Below are positions 10,391 through 25,100 of a stretch of DNA of 64,000 nucleotides, in pieces. The position numbers and the translations under genes were made by a program. The notes under the pieces were generated by a model. It was not told the DNA's origin, did no database searches, and saw only the letters and a program-made list of their open reading frames with translations. Position 1 is the stretch's first letter. Each line of letters opens with the position of its first letter. The DNA is from Enoplosus armatus (lineage: Eukaryota; Chordata; Actinopteri; Centrarchiformes; Enoplosidae): positions 501,001 through 565,000 of the forward strand of contig NC_092184.1 of the NCBI RefSeq assembly GCF_043641665.1, in the 5' to 3' direction.

Positions 10391-13300
10391 GTTATGCACA
10401 CAATGACAATGTTTTCTTGCCGGGGCAAAGGCAGAATTTGCGGGACTTCTGTATAGCGCCCCTAATCTTAACCCAGTAGAGCGTAGGTTAGGTTAATTCT
10501 TGACCTTGGAATGCTTTGACAAAACAATTGACAGTGATAACACCTACAGTAAACCATCTCTCTGATAAACTTTGGAAACGTTGTCAAATTTGACCAACTA
10601 CAGTAGTTTTAGTCTCATAAATTTAACCAAGCCTTAACCACCGAAATGGGAGATCAAACCGTTTGTTGTTTTGGTATGAAGATTTTATTGGATAAACCCA
10701 CAAACACATGAAAGACTGCATTTTACACTTTTTGTCAAGATCCTCTTCAACATACACTCCTGACAGATTATTTAAATTAAGTGAATGCCATCTATTTAAA
10801 GAGTTTTTGTCTGTGTATCTATGTCCACTGGTATTGTAGCAACTGTATAGTATAAAATGAGCATTCATTTTAGTACTTAGAATAGAAGATAACAAAAAAA
10901 AGCAATAGGTCAATCAGTTTGATTAGTCTCATATTAGATCAAGGATATGTACAATAAAGAATTTGTCAGTGATTTTCCATGTTTTCTTCTGCATGCATTG
11001 TGGTTTTATTTTTTACCAGTCTGTTCAAAAGTACATTGGTTTTCTTTCCAGGTTTTAAAGTCCATATGTTTAAACTGTATGTATTTGATATAGTTCTACA
11101 CTGGACATCCACTACACATCTATAAAAGCAACTGATTAGAGGAACAAATTTTTTCTGACAGGTTGTGTGTTGTCCTGTAGACTTCAACAGGGTATTATTG
11201 TTGACCCTTCAGTTTGTTTCACACAGCATTAGTGAGCATCCTGTGCTTTAGAGTATAAATGCTGCAGCACCACATGTTTTATACCAGGTCAGATTTTATT
11301 TGACACTTGAAACACAGCCTGAGGGCTGGTATAATCTTACCTCCTGGTATGACATAAAAGCAGCTAACTTAACCTCTGCCATGAAATGCAGGGGGGCTTG
11401 TATTGGCACTGACAGCAGAGCAGATACAGCAGATATATAGATCAGATAGTAAATATAACAAGACATGTAGCCACATATCTGTAGAGTTTCATTTCCGGCC
11501 TTGCTGCTTCAGTGGGTTGCCAGTGTGTATGTAAAAAGTACTTCAGAGAAAATCAAGATGAATGATTATTATTTCCTACTAAAAGTGTGCGTTGAAAAAT
11601 CCAACGTTATTTGTTGGATCCCTACTGCATACTGCTGCTCTAGGGCAACAGAAAAACTTTCTGACCCTCACCATTGTTTTGTTAGTTGGAGTATGTAAAA
11701 AAAGAGTTTGAGAAAAAAAGTCATACATGATACACAAATATTATTAAGTTTCAATTTTTTAATCAAATGTTGTAAGATTTTCAGGAGACAGTTGTCATTT
11801 TACAGGAAAAACAGTATTTTGAGAATTAATCGGTAGTTGCGAGATGTTTGTTTCGTATATTTTCTTCATCCTGCTCATTTTTGTTTCTTTTTAATAATAT
11901 GTAGCGTAAATACAAATTGGTGCAAAAGATGAAGTAGAGGGATTAAACTCAACTCCGGCTATCAGAAATAATCAGTGTTTATACTAAGTAACAGAATTTA
12001 ATTTTAAATTCACCCCCCTTAGAAAAGGGAAAATCATAGCCAATGAATTAGTTCAGTCTCAAACAGGAGGGTGCGTAAACCCTTGGCTCATAAACAGTGA
12101 CCATACTTAATACACACGAACCACGTGATCGACTTTTTAATAAATTAAAGGTTTATTAAACTACCAACAACACAGATAACTAATAAACATACAAATTAAT
12201 GAATAAAGGCACTAATGAATGAATGCAATGAATGCAATGACAGACAATTAACACACACACACATGCACTCTGAGGGCATGCAATATTGGGCTTTCCAATT
12301 TACTTGTATTATTACAAGCTATGATCAACTCACAGGTTAGACATTTTTGTGTACATATTAATCATTTTTCGCATCATTACACTCCGGACACCCAATCTAT
12401 ATCTTTAACGGAGTAGCGGATTTGTGTAAACTGATCCTGTCAGTTCAGCTTCTGTTGTTCCTACATCAAAATCAGCACGTTGAATCATCTCTAACCAAGC
12501 ATGAGCATCAGTTAGTGTACATTCTGCATTACAAAGTCAGTACCTTTGTTCTTTGTTTTCACAAGCTCACGGTGCCGTCTGTGAAAATTTCCAGGCCGCA
12601 TCCTGGAATGTGGGGGTATTGCTCCGTTATCAGATTAGTGTGAGATCCGTCGTGTCATCAATTGGCCATTTCTCACCTTTCATTAGCGCCCTCCTTGAAT
12701 CCTTCATGGCTGTTTTGTGAACCCAGGGATCTTGTAAGTTAGGGAGAGTTCATCAGTTCAACCCTGAAAGGAAGAAATCCTGATCTCTACGCCATGCATG
12801 TGAATTCACTGTCTTGGCTTTGTGCAGATCAAGTCATTTTTATATATTACAATATTACTTGTTTCCAGAGGTGCACACTGTGCAGGCATGACACTTTTTT
12901 CAGGGCAAACTCACACTTGGTGAGGAAATGTTCTTTGGGGTTAAGTGGATGATTTTGTCAATAATTTGCAAACAAAGCCATGAATATTCACAGGAAATGG
13001 AAAGGCTCTGGGTAAAAGGCTCTTCATTTGACAGTTAGGGTCATATAGTGAGGATAGTGATGTTGAGGGCTGTGGCAGCATGGGAAAGTAGATATAGTTC
13101 ATAACCTATAGACAGCAAGAATTAATCAGCCTTTACTGAAGTGTATCACTGTATTTTCTTGGTGAAAATCTCCAAACTTGTGCTAATAAAACCAAACCTA
13201 TCTGCACAGATACCAGGCCCCAGGGCAAACATTGTAATCTGTAATATTTTGTACTAAATCTAATTACCACAAAGTAATTACTGCACCGACAACCTGGGGC

Positions 13301-13590
13301 CCTAGACAGTTGGCCACTTTTCCCAATCCCGCCTTGATACCAATAGGTTTTATTGTATTTGTTTTTTTAACTGTCCCTGTAAAAAAAATGATTGAAACAC
13401 TGCTGAAGTGCCTATCCCTCCAAACATTTGGAAAATGAACAAATAACTAATTGTAGGGTTATCTTTATTATTTCTGTTCATTATCATTATTATTAGTTTT
13501 GACTTGGATTGCTACTTGAGAGTTGGTTTAAAACGTATTACTGATTTGTTATATTTCAATCTCAGGATATACATAAACTGCAGAATATAC
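10391..13590. other. Non-coding stretch
   Basis: No gene or recognised repeat, apart from an imperfect AATGAATGCAATG repeat around 12212-12240 and a short CA run at about 12252. The open frames (longest 96 codons) have no recognisable domain. Confidence 0.5.
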
Positions 13591-13700
13591 ATCAGAAATC
13601 AGAATCAGAATCAGAAATACTTTATTGATCCCCGGGGGGAAATTGATCATGAATAGATTACTAAACAGACCTACCAGTCACAGGCTGAGGGGTCCAGGGG
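13591..13700 (-). repeat. LINE 3' tail fragment
   Basis: AGAATCAGAATCAGAAATAC followed by TTTATTGATCCCCGGGGGGA is a familiar 3' end of teleost non-LTR elements on the opposite strand. A related but different tail, with CAGAATCAGAATCAGAAACT, is at 20488-20560. Only the tail is present; no ORF is attached. Confidence 0.6.
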
Positions 13701-16700
13701 TACATAATACAGTGCATTCTTAAGCCACAGTATGTATACTACATTGAAATTTTGCCAGCTGAGTAGCTCTGTTGTAATAAATGTAGCCTGTATCACAGGT
13801 TTCCTTTGATGGTTTCCTATATTTTGTATAGTGTCCTATAGTATTTTGTATAGTATCTGTGGAAAGGGAGTGTCAGTGTGGCTCTGCTGTGGCAGAAATC
13901 ACAGGAAAGGAGTTGGACAGCTTTCCGTTTCCAGCGTGAACAAAATTCTGTCCTGTGATGTCCAAGTGCAGTTTTCAAGGTAGGAATTTAATGATGTATA
14001 TCGTCCTCAGTCTCAACTGGGTGTCACCATTCATTGGAGCTAGTGTTAGAATCAAACTGGATTCAACTAAAGGGGAGTGGTATCTCTTGTCTTCCCCATC
14101 ATGCAGAAAAGAAATGCAAGGATCAGTATTATTTGTGGTTAAATTCATCTCAGCGAGTCATCCCTCAAAGTGGTTGGCGCACACTGCTGAGTCTTCATCA
14201 TTCTAGTGTTCCCTGAAAGGCTCAATGCAGAGAGCACCTTGTGATTTAATGGAGCAAAAATTGGAGTCAAGAGAGGCTCTACCTCTCCCTGAAGATTTCA
14301 GGTTCAATATTGCTTTAGGGAATACCAGTCAGCTCAAATCCCTGCAGGTCCCTCGGGGCACTCCCAGCGAATAGGTTGGGCTAGATTAATGAGCTTTAAA
14401 GCGGATCTTCGACTTGTGGCAGTGTTTGACTTTTTGAGCGGAGTGTGACCAGCGGACTCTCCCCTGAGACCTCCAGTCGGCTCAGTGCACTCTTTAATTA
14501 AAGGGAATCATTGCACAGTGGACAGATCCAGAGGGCTTTACTTAATACCTTAAACACAGCTCAATAATACCTGCTGGAGTTCAAACAGAGCTCTTGATAT
14601 GGCTCAATGGAAAGTGTCCAGGTTAGACAAACATGGACGGGTTGCAATAGTTCTACATTGCACATTTTTGTTTGACACAAAATTTTAGTTTTAGTTGTGA
14701 GATGCAAAATCACTTCTGGGTGCCTTGCCCTGTTAAACATATATTAGCAATGATGCTGCATTCTCAATACTTTGATTTCATCATAAATGATAGAACATAT
14801 GGCCGAAGCTAAAAAAACAAAACGTTGATGTGCCAGTTACAGAAATGCCTATCTTCGCCTAATGCCTAAGTTTCTGTATACAGTTTGTGTGGTAATGAAC
14901 TGACAAAAGATGTCCCCCTTTGGATATGGGTATATTTAAGATTGATTCTTGATCCTTTTTAACCTTATATTGGTCGTTTTGGAAGACAATGACAAAGGAC
15001 CTATTTTATTATTTAGGTTGGAGGACTTGTAGTTTTTACTCATACACAATGGCTTTCAAAAATCCTTAATGTGATTGTGCTCTGGTGCATAAACCAGTTT
15101 TGTGTCACAATGGCCTAACCTCCAACCTACCCCCTGCAAGAGCCATTTATTCATTTCCCCCTGACATGTGCTGGAGATCCAGCGGTTGACTGAAAGCTTT
15201 GCTCAATGACTTGTGACAGGCTGAGGAAGGACGGTTAGTCTGTTGAAAACTCAGCAGGGTTAAGTGGCTGCAGCAGGTAAGCAGCCCCCCCCCCCCCCAG
15301 AAGTAGCTAGCTCTGCTAATCCCAGTGCAACAAGGAAATGCCAGCATACATACAGAGCTTTGATCGAAGCAGCCTGCACCAAAGACATTTAAGATAAATT
15401 ACCATTCTGACATTCTCCAAATCCCTGCAACATTACCTTTTAGCAGGCATAATCCTATGTGAGCTCATGAACAGTAGGGTCCAATATGGCACCTGTAGAG
15501 ATAGCAAACATCTGCTTCCATTTTGATTCATATTGTAATCTCAAGCAAAATCATGCTTCTACCAATATACATTTGTGTATGTTTTTCATTGTGTCAAAGG
15601 TGAGATTCAGTTGTCAAGATTTGGGGGAAAATAATGGAAATTTTCATTCAGCACTATGTCCCTATATATAATGCTTAAACCAGCCGTCATAGAGAGGGGA
15701 CATGCAATATTGTTAAATATTGGCATAACGGCACACATTTTCAGGATGGCATTCACAGTGTTGCTAGTTATTTTCATTTTAATTATTTAATTGCATGTTT
15801 ATGTTTAAAAGAAGGGACATAAATAGTACTAGAATATTAAAGTCAAGTAAAAGTAACTTTAAATAAGTTTTGCTAGAAATTCATGTCTTCATTTTAATTC
15901 CTGCAACATTCACCGTACAAGCCGTAAGCGCACACGCAAAATATGTATGGCATGGATTTTAGGCTGCCAGTCATGATGAAGATGTGGCTGTGTCCTGTAT
16001 TGCATCTCCTTCAATTACCTGCAAAGAGTATAGTATTTAGAGAAAATGATGCACGAATTCTGTCTAAATAGATCCTAATCTACATTTAGGATGCCTGATC
16101 TATAGTTCAGAAGTCTCCAGAATGTAGGTTTTTGTAGATGTTTAAGAAAAAAGGGAGGAAATCGACACCATTTTTTCAAAAAGCACCTTTGCCATCCCTT
16201 TTGCCAGATCTTCCAATGTCTGAATTTTAGTAAACTAGAATAGCTTATCAAGGCAGCTACCGCTGTTCACAGAGTTGTCATTGTGTTCATGGTGTGAAAA
16301 GTAAATTATGGCTTCACAGAATTAGAGCAGCCACACTGAGATTAGTGAGATTAATAAACTGATTAATCTGAGATGTATGGTGTTTACTCGTGGCTATTCC
16401 ATAGATTTTCTGTATGGTGCAAAATTCTTGATCATGAGAACCTGTGTTAGGCAACTTACTCCAAAAATATAATCAATTACTCATCACAAATGTAAATATA
16501 TTACTCTTTACTAACAGCAGTAATTAGTAATATCACTGTCACTTTACCTGTCCTTACTCCGCACAGCTCCCACAAAGATTCCTTCTGGAAATTTTAAGAT
16601 TCTTAAGGAGAAGTCAGAGAGGCCATGGCAGCCAGTCATAGCAGTTGTAGTGGTGATTAATAAATACACTCTTCGCCAGTCACGTCACTGGTCTCGTTGC

Positions 16701-17439
16701 TTTGTAACAGAGCCAATCACAGTGACGCATGACAACAGAAAAACCAAGAAAATATTATATATTCTCCATAAAATATGATGCAGTTTCACCAAAATCAATA
16801 AAGAAAGTTATACAAACTGTGGTTTTGTACAGTAATCTGGCATCTGTTGTTGAGGTCTGATCATAGTAAATTCATCAAATTGCCCCATATCGCTCTTTTC
16901 AGGCCAAGTTGCCGTAGCTGTCACATTGAGTGTGGGATGTGCTCAGGGCTCAGAGGCCTCTCCCTGCCCCTCCGTAGGCTTCCAGGAAGTTGGCCAATCA
17001 GAAGTAGGGGGCTTTTAGGGAGGGGGGGACTTAAAGAGACAGGAGCTAAAATGCCTTGTTTCAGACAGAGGGTGAACTGAGGGGCTGTATAAAGGGCCAG
17101 AATAAGATGAATACTGCCTTTTTTGAACTGTGAATCACGCAAACCTACTCTAGTAGTGTCCCAGAATAAAAATATAGACGTGACGTCTCGTCCTGTTTGT
17201 TAGTCTGTCTTGTCTTATTTTTTATGCTCCATGACTCACCTTCTCCTGACTACGCCTCTGCCTACTCCTGGTCGTCGGATTTATCTGCCTGGTCTGACTG
17301 CTTACCTGTGTTCCAAACTTTGCCTGCCTCAAGTAATAGACTGCTTTTTACTTTGCTACGTGCTATTGAGTTCTCTTCCTTGTGCACCCCGTTGTTACAA
17401 TAGAGCTGGAAATGAGCATAACAGGTCCCCTTTAAAACC
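13701..17439. other. Non-coding stretch
   Basis: No gene is supported. It includes a C homopolymer at about 15287-15298. The interval 14270-14540 is GC-balanced, repeat-free and contains TTTAATTAAAG; it is listed as a possible conserved non-coding element. Confidence 0.45.
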
Positions 17440-18180
17440 GATCAGAACATCATTGGTACCCATCTAACGAGCATCAGTGGTGTCAGTGAGGTGAGGCGTC
17501 TGCACAGAGCCCAAAGGATACTAAAAGACAATACCCACCCCAGCCACCGCCTGTTGACCCCGCTACCGTCTGGCAAAAGGTACACAAGTATCCGCTGCTG
17601 TACGACCACACTACAGAGCAGCATAGGTGTAGTGCTTCCAGAGCACACCGAAACTACACTCCCACACTTTTTTTGAGTGAGGAAACAGAATATTCGCCGT
17701 TCACATAATCCGGTTGAAATTCATATACATTTTTTTTTAAGCAATTGAAAGATCCAAAGTGTATGTCATGCAAAGAGCCGATAAAAACAAATCGATTGAT
17801 TCAAGACGTCAACTCGTGCATTGAGCAGCATGCAAGAAAACATTATAACGGGCAGAAACCTTGAACAGAACCAAAGTCTAGGCGGGCATACACACACGTC
17901 AAAGGCGCACTCCGGAACTTAAACAAACAGCACTACACCTCTGCGGAGCAGCTCGTCAAACTCCACCTCATCAGCAATGTCATAGAACTTTCTGTTGTTC
18001 TGGTTTCGCATATCACCTTTTGTATAATATATGTATATAAGCAACTATATATATTATTTTTATTTCTATTTTTGTTCTATTCTAATATTAAATATTTGTA
18101 TATATGTTTTGTGTATGTAGCTTTCAGAGGCAACAACTTTAATTTCATCGTGCAACCCTGTATTGTAAAATGACAAATAA
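17440..18180 (+). mobile_element. LINE C-terminal fragment and 3' tail, with inserted debris
   Basis: On the + strand 17491-17660 translates to RRLHRAQRILKDNTHPSHRL followed by LTPLPSGKRYTSIR, the typical extreme C-terminus of a teleost non-LTR ORF2. About 500 bp further, 18133-18178 reads ACTTTAATTTCATCGTGCAA and then GTAAAATGACAAATA, a typical 3' terminal stretch for such elements. Between them, 17848-17886 (GGGCAGAAACCTTGAACAGA onward) matches the 3' region of the L2-like LINEs at 1836 and 25722, so fragments of two families are interleaved. Confidence 0.65.
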
Positions 18181-18303
18181 GTGTATAAACATGAATAAAC
18201 ATGGAACGCCACTTTTGCTATGAAAAAAAGTTGGAAAATAGGCAGTGACATACAGCTGCTGTAATTCGACATGGCGAGTTGTAACGGATCAGTCTGATCT
18301 GTG

Positions 18304-18416
18304 CTGCTGCCTTCAGATGGCTGCAGTTGATTTAATGAACTGCAGAAGTAGGTTTTAATACAGTATAAAGCAGCTGTGGACAACAGTGGCTTTAAGAATC
18401 ACCCATATTAGTTTAT
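18304..18416. repeat. Dispersed repeat, copy B (pair with 5484-5600)
   Basis: Same orientation as copy A, with the blocks TGCCTTCAGATGGCTGCAG, CAGTATAAAGCAGCTG and TAAGAATCACCCATATT in the same order. Differences are scattered substitutions and small indels, so the two copies are old. Confidence 0.7.
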
Positions 18417-18964
18417 GAATATGGATGTTCCTGCTTTAACCACTTTAAACGTATATTTTTGATGCTAATTGAAACACATCTACAAGATGAAGAATGATTA
18501 ATTAAAATGTTTTATTTACATTTAGGCATTATTCCATTATTGCTGCGTATTTCTTCAAAGTATTTAGTTTGCGCTTGTTGATACAATCACCAAAGTGGCA
18601 GCAGATATGAACAAACCTCCCACCTGTTTGTGCCTCTCCTCCCACCTGTGCACCATGCGCTTGGTACCAATATACCAAACAGTATTTTGTGTAGATCTGA
18701 AGGGACTTTCATGGCCAGGAAACCATGAAATTCTCTTTCATGGTCAGGGAAATACCTGTCAGAGTGCTGCTTGCGCTAAAATAGGGCCCTAAGATTCTAC
18801 AGCGAGATTCTTGTTCTTTGAGATACACGTTAACTTGCTCACAATGACAACAGTAACATGCTGAGCTAAGTTGATATAATATTTACCATCTCAGTTTAAT
18901 GTGTTATAATGCAAACATTTGATAATTAGCACTAAACACAATGTGCAGGTGAGGCTAATGGGAA
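18417..18964. other. Non-coding stretch
   Basis: Nothing recognisable. Confidence 0.45.
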
Positions 18965-19400
18965 TGTCATACGTTATATAGACATTTGGACATAAACCAA
19001 ATTATTGGACAAATTGAAATTGTTACCTGGCGAAGGTGCTAGATGAAAAGTCAGGAGATACATTGTCTGAGAACATGAATGTCTTTTGTGCCAATTGGTT
19101 AGATATTGAGATATTTCACTGGATAAGTAAAGACTGGCCTACCGGTGGCTCTAGAGGAAGAGTCATGAGGATTCATTGACTAAACACCATGGGTCTGTGT
19201 ACCAAATTCCATTGCAATCCATCAAATAACTGTTGAGACATTTCACTAAAAACCGAAAATGTCAACCTGCTGATGGTGCTGGAGGAAATTCAGTAGAATT
19301 CATCCTCTAGGGACCATGAATTTTCATACAAATGTCATGGCAATCCATGAAATATGAGCATAATTATAGCATGATGAAATACCTCATCGAACTACAGAGT
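18965..19400. repeat. Teleost dispersed repeat with internally repeated units
   Basis: The segment holds three diverged, head-to-tail versions of one phrase: CTG(G)CGAAGGTGCTAGATGA, CCGGTGGCTCTAGAGGAAGA and CTGATGGTGCTGGAGGAAAT. These are followed by GAATT/GGATTCAT, a GACCATGAAT-like block and CAATCCAT. The same phrases occur at about 27290-27560 and 39600-39690. This is a widespread teleost repeat pattern; I cannot name the family with certainty. Confidence 0.6.
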
Positions 19401-20487
19401 CAGTGACTAAAAATCTTTGAACTGAGCGATATATTTCAAATTAGTGAAGTGGTTGGTAATTCCCACCTCTACAGCAACAAGCCAACTCATCACAATGCAA
19501 TGTATGGAGGGTCACTGTGATCAGTAACTGAGATGTAATAACTACAACACTGAGGATAACTACACAGCTGTTTGTTACTCCAGACCAGATCTGCAGCAAA
19601 CGTCTTCAGCCGACCTAGATGTCATTAATATTCTCCACCTGTACACAGGGATGTGTGGGAGATTTGCAGTATCTAGCCTTGGAGGATAATCGTGAAATCC
19701 CATTAAGCCTCTTGTGTTTACTGAGACAAAACAGCAGCCTTACTTAACGCCTGTTTGGACTTCCTGTATAGCTGTGAAAAGATGCGAAAACCGTTGATTA
19801 CCTGCTAGCTGCAAGGCTCTCTCTCTACCATGATAGAGAAATCAAATTCAATTCCAACTTTTCTCCTCGCACTATGGAAATTAAATGGTAGTTTTGGAAA
19901 CCATATGTATATTACATCATAAGGACATTAATAAGAAATGCCTCATGCCTGGTCAAGGTATGATGCACTCGTCATGCTTTGACATACTAGCATATCAGCA
20001 CATTCTCAAGCATGGTCATCAGGCATTGTGACTGCCCTTTTAATGTAAGTGCCCATATAATACATTATGAATAAAGCAGTCAGTCATAAAGCCTGTTACC
20101 ATATAGTGACTTGGTAGGTTATTTTCCACACTGGAAGTGCTAATTCTGCAGTATTCTGTTTGCTTCACCCTGCTCTTTCTGAATTTGAAATGACTGAAGT
20201 GAGCTCGAATGTCCTAAAATGCTGTTCCATGCAGGAAAGGTGAGAGAAATACAATTCCCTGGCAGGAAATTAGGTGGAGAAGATTATTGTACAGGTGCAG
20301 GAAACAGGAATGTGACTGTGGGTTGGGGTGTTTGGGAGGACGGAGGACAGATGTACTTATTTTCAGCTCCAATGGGTCAAGGTTAAATTCTAAATTTGTG
20401 CGAGCAGATGTTCTGCTGTGGGTGAATTTCTTATTTTTAGAGAATTTTGCTTTTTTTTTTTATCCATTATGGAAAACATTAACCCTG
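19401..20487. other. Non-coding stretch
   Basis: No feature is recognised. Confidence 0.45.
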
Positions 20488-20830
20488 ATCAGAATCAGAA
20501 TCAGAATCAGAAACTGTTTATTGCCAAGTAACATACATTACAAGGAATTTGCTGTGGTCTGAAGGTGCTATTGTTTTGATAACAAATAAGTAGAATATAA
20601 AAGCTAAAATAACAATAAGAATAAAAATAAAAATAAGATAGATAAATAACAACAGTGCAGTGCAGTGACCAGAATAAAGTAAAGTGTCCAGATAAAGTGT
20701 CCAGTAGGGGGTGAGTGCGTTAATGTAACGCAGTGGGGACAGGGGTGATGTACGTTAATATAACGTATAGCTTGTGGTAGTGTTCGGGGGGGTGTCAGTG
20801 AGAGTTTGTCAGGTATCTTGTCAGGATCTT
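20488..20830 (-). repeat. LINE 3'-end fragment
   Basis: Starts with CAGAATCAGAATCAGAATCA followed by GAAACTGTTTATTGCCAAGT and an ACATTACAAGGAATTTGCTG block, a common 3' terminus of teleost non-LTR elements on the opposite strand. The rest has an A-rich AATAAAAATAAAA part and duplicated GTGTCCAG and TAACG blocks (about 20685-20770). No ORF remains. Confidence 0.55.
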
Positions 20831-22056
20831 GAACATACTCACGTAGTTGCCTCACAGGAATAAATGTATTAACCGAATGTAGCCTCTCACTTTTTGTGAG
20901 GCTGTTTTAATTTATTTTATGCCTACATTTTTACACGTTAAATAATATGGGGCACAGAAATAGACAACAACGTGGATGATCTGTTCACCAGTGAGAGGAA
21001 ATGAGTGAGTCCTTTTCTGTTTTGGGAAAGGAAGATTACCACTGAAAGGTCCCTGGTGAATGGAAGCTGTGCACAGATACCCATTATGAATCCGGAGAGG
21101 GCAGAGTAAATGTAAACCAAACAACCATCACATCAATATTTTATTTATTCTATGTTATCATTAGAGGAGTGTTATATTGAATTTTACTTGTGCACATGCA
21201 CCATGACCTACATCCTTGGGATATAGTTAGCCCGTATCTTAACCTAACCCACTAAACACAATAAGCATAAGCACATTCATACTCTTATGATGATTAGCCA
21301 CTTTGATTTTATTGACCCCATGGCCTTTCCTCTACCACCATGATCTTTGATTTCTTCTCGTTATTATAACTAACTTATTATTTCTTCAAATTCATTTCTT
21401 ATTAGACCATTAACATTGAAATGGACCTACACCCACACTTGTTTATGTCACACATTTCATGGTGGTTTTGAGTTCAACCACATCTTTTATTAATTATATC
21501 GTTAACAAAATGAAAACTGATAGATGTATGTATTGGGAGGTCAGGGCCGACTTGAAGTGTCATTAAGTTTAAATTGTTGATGATGGCTGCAGGCAGAACC
21601 AGATGTTATTTCAGTGTTTTCAAGTTATATGGCTCGTGAAGTATTTTTGTGGTGTTACTATAGATGGATTTTTGTCTGTAAAGAAAGCCAGGAGTATTTC
21701 AGGGCTTACAGTAGAGCCAAGTCACTATACTTTGGTCGGGCAGCTACATTGAAATGCACGCGGCTGAGGGAATGAGATGATACTTGATTGGCATGTCCTA
21801 GAAATAGATGGCTCTGAAATATGACAGAGAACAGAATGCATACACCATGCATTAACCTAGTCCCGGACACAGCCCAGTTGTGGAATCGAAATACTTTACT
21901 CTGCAAGTATTTTTCTATTTCCTTTTCACCGTATGAGTGTTGCTGAGGTATGGTGAGCAAATGGAGATGTCTTTGAGATGGGCAGGTGATGGAGTGGAGG
22001 AGCCCGGCGTGGCCCATCACTCACAGTAATGCCTCCATTACCTCACTGTGAGTGCC

Positions 22057-22101
<45 letters not shown>

Positions 22102-25100
22102 GCTGTAAGTGTGCCTTATTCTAAAATAGATATGCTCCACAGAAGCTGGAAGGCAGCACTACAGCCAGACATTTTAACCCTTACTCCACTCTTAAATGTT
22201 GGTCTTTGCCTTTTAGAACACTGCACCTCTCATTCATGGGTATCAGTTAAATGATGTGTAAATCAGTGAGGAATGAAAAGCCTAAAAGACAGGAAATATG
22301 AAATTGTATATTTTAAGTTAGGTTGTTAAATATGAACAATGAATCTTACATCATATGTGCTAGTATATTACATGAAGTGTGCCCCCCCCCCCATTGTTTT
22401 ATATCTTTATGTCTAAGCTAGTAGAAATAAGATGCAGTTGACACAGTTGACGGAGGGCCATGTAAAAATGTTGGGACATGAACTTTTGCTGTACAATAAA
22501 ATCGTTTGGGTTCTTGAGTACTTTTGAGTGTTGGACCTCTGTGATTGAAATGCTCACTGGAAAAACGTTTCCAGTATGACGATGATGTTGGTTGGCTGGT
22601 TGGTCCAGATCAAGATACCTAAACAACTAATGGCCTGACAGCCATGAAATTCACTTTAAATATTCATAGCCTCCAGATGATTATTCCAAATGTTGTTGGT
22701 GACCTCCCTCTGACCTTTCCTCTTGCCCCACTGTCAACCCATATTTTTCACATGTTCCTATGAAATGCATGTAGTAGATAATGGTGAGTTACGAGAGAAC
22801 AGACTGGGAAGTACTATGTTGATGAATCATTAGGTAATGATTAGTTTAGTATTCGTGAATCAGAATGACGACCACTTTCTTCATAAGTCGTTCCCGTCTG
22901 GACTAGTAGCCACTCATTTATTACTAAAGTGTTGCACGGATGTTTCTTTGTCAAAGCATTTGACTCCCAAAGTACATTGGCCCTTCAACTGTCAATGCCA
23001 GTGCGTATAACATTTTTATATGTTTAGTTTCGTGAGGACTTTGTTTGATGTTTAGTGGCAGATGGTGAAAAACTCTGATGGAACACGTTCGCTAGCATGA
23101 CACTTTAAGAGAACCATTTTACTCTTAAAGTCAGCGTGTAAAATGAAAATGTATCTCAATCTGTACTTTCACGGTATAATTTACATAGCATATTTTATCA
23201 GTTTAAAGCCGATGAAGGGAGTATACTTAGATTGTATGTTCACCTAATTATCCATGTATAGCTGAAAAATAACAACATGCTCTCCTGATACATCCACATA
23301 TCTAGCTTATAGTTTTGTGTAATTCTTGCTGTTCTGCGTGGTTATCTGAGGAAACCCATGAGGAAGATTTGCTGGCTGCAAAAGCCTCATATACTGTGGG
23401 ACACAGAGTCAACATCCTTGTGAAATAGATGCAGTTGAAAGCTTTGTGAGGTGGTGAAGACTTGTGCGTCAGACAATACAACACCTCAGATATATAGGCC
23501 TACACCCAAATACACTGCCAGTGACAGACAATTGTCGTTTGCGTTGAATTTATGGTTCACAAAACAGTGAAATTCCTGTCCATGTGTAAAATAGACATAT
23601 CTTTGCACTGAGGCAACTGCAGTATCTACAGTAACTTACAGGCTTAGTATCACACATTTGTGTTTTCATTAATAGGTCTTTAACTGTTGCTTTATTTTCT
23701 ATTTACTTAAGTGACTGCTTGCATTAATGGCACTTCTGCAAACAGTATTGCATTTAAGCAGAAAAAATGAAATCTCCTTGTAATGATCCACTTGACACGC
23801 CAGAAAAACAAAATTGTGATTCTCCAGGGGAAACAACTTTTTTGGACTTTTGCTGAATAAAAAAAATGCACCGACAGCTTTGATGGTCCTGAACACAGCT
23901 ACTTTGCTCCCAGTGATTTCGCTGTATAAACACAGCTTACCTGTTTTCTGTGCAGAAAAGCATTTGGGTTAATAAGGAAACCGTAACAGCACAATGCCAC
24001 ATCATAAGATTGGAATAACTAATGAAGTTACCACTGCTGTGCCACATGCCTAAATTGTGCACAATGCCTCTCTCAATTTGTGCGAATTTTGTTGTTCGAG
24101 TATTTAGTGTAACTGGTCAGTGGTCAGCTTGAACTGGCTTTCTAAATTAGAGACTCCTTTTAGAGTTTAATCATTATGCTGTGGCTAAAGGTTTTTTAGA
24201 GTCTTAAAAAACCCAACAGGTTCTTCATATACGTTTCACATCGCTGTAGGTCATCTCTCAGTCAAGTTATCTCTCCAAATCAATCAGCTTATCAACTCAC
24301 ATGTCCCCTCTCTCCGTTTGATCTGACGAGCTCTCCACTTCACAACAGAGTTTAATCTAGATCACACAACACTGCAGAGTTTAATTGTTTTTCCATTTTA
24401 AGACAGGCACAAGAAAATATTCTGGTATGCAGTCCTTTTGGCGCTTGTGCGACCTCATTTTGACTTTGAGTATCAATATTTATTTTCTCTCTGTAGTTTT
24501 CTTTTAAATTTTTGCCAGAGGAACATAGAGTAAAAAAATATATATATTCAGCTACTCGAACTAAGTTTTTTCCATGCACGAAGGAGACCGGGCTGTTTTT
24601 CCTCGCAGGTGTCACCTTGTCTTCTGAGGCTTCATAAAAATCTGCTTTGCTAATGCTGCAATCTGAATTATTTATTCAGCCTGTAACTAATCTACTCTTC
24701 TTCTCCTTTCACATTGTAATGTACTTCCGTCCTTCTCCTGTGACTTGTCATTGAAGAGGATGACTGTTTGTTTTCAGAGTTTTCATTTCACATTCTCCTT
24801 AAGTAACTCTAAAGAAAGCAGCAGTACAGACATGAGTGGCATTCGTTCTTAGATTTTCAATAAACTGACTGAGTGTTTGGCCTAGTTTTATGCTTTTTAT
24901 GTGTTTTTATCTAATGGTGTTAGCTGGTGCTGTTGTAGAAAGGACAAATTGCAGTTATTGAGAGGGTGCCCACTTGATACCCGGTAGACTTGCCTGCACT
25001 CTTACACACACAAATTCATACTGAAACCATGTCCTATCTATCAACTATCAAGCTAATCGGGTCAGCCACTGTTTGGCCAGGTCAGTCTGCCCTTTGCTTG

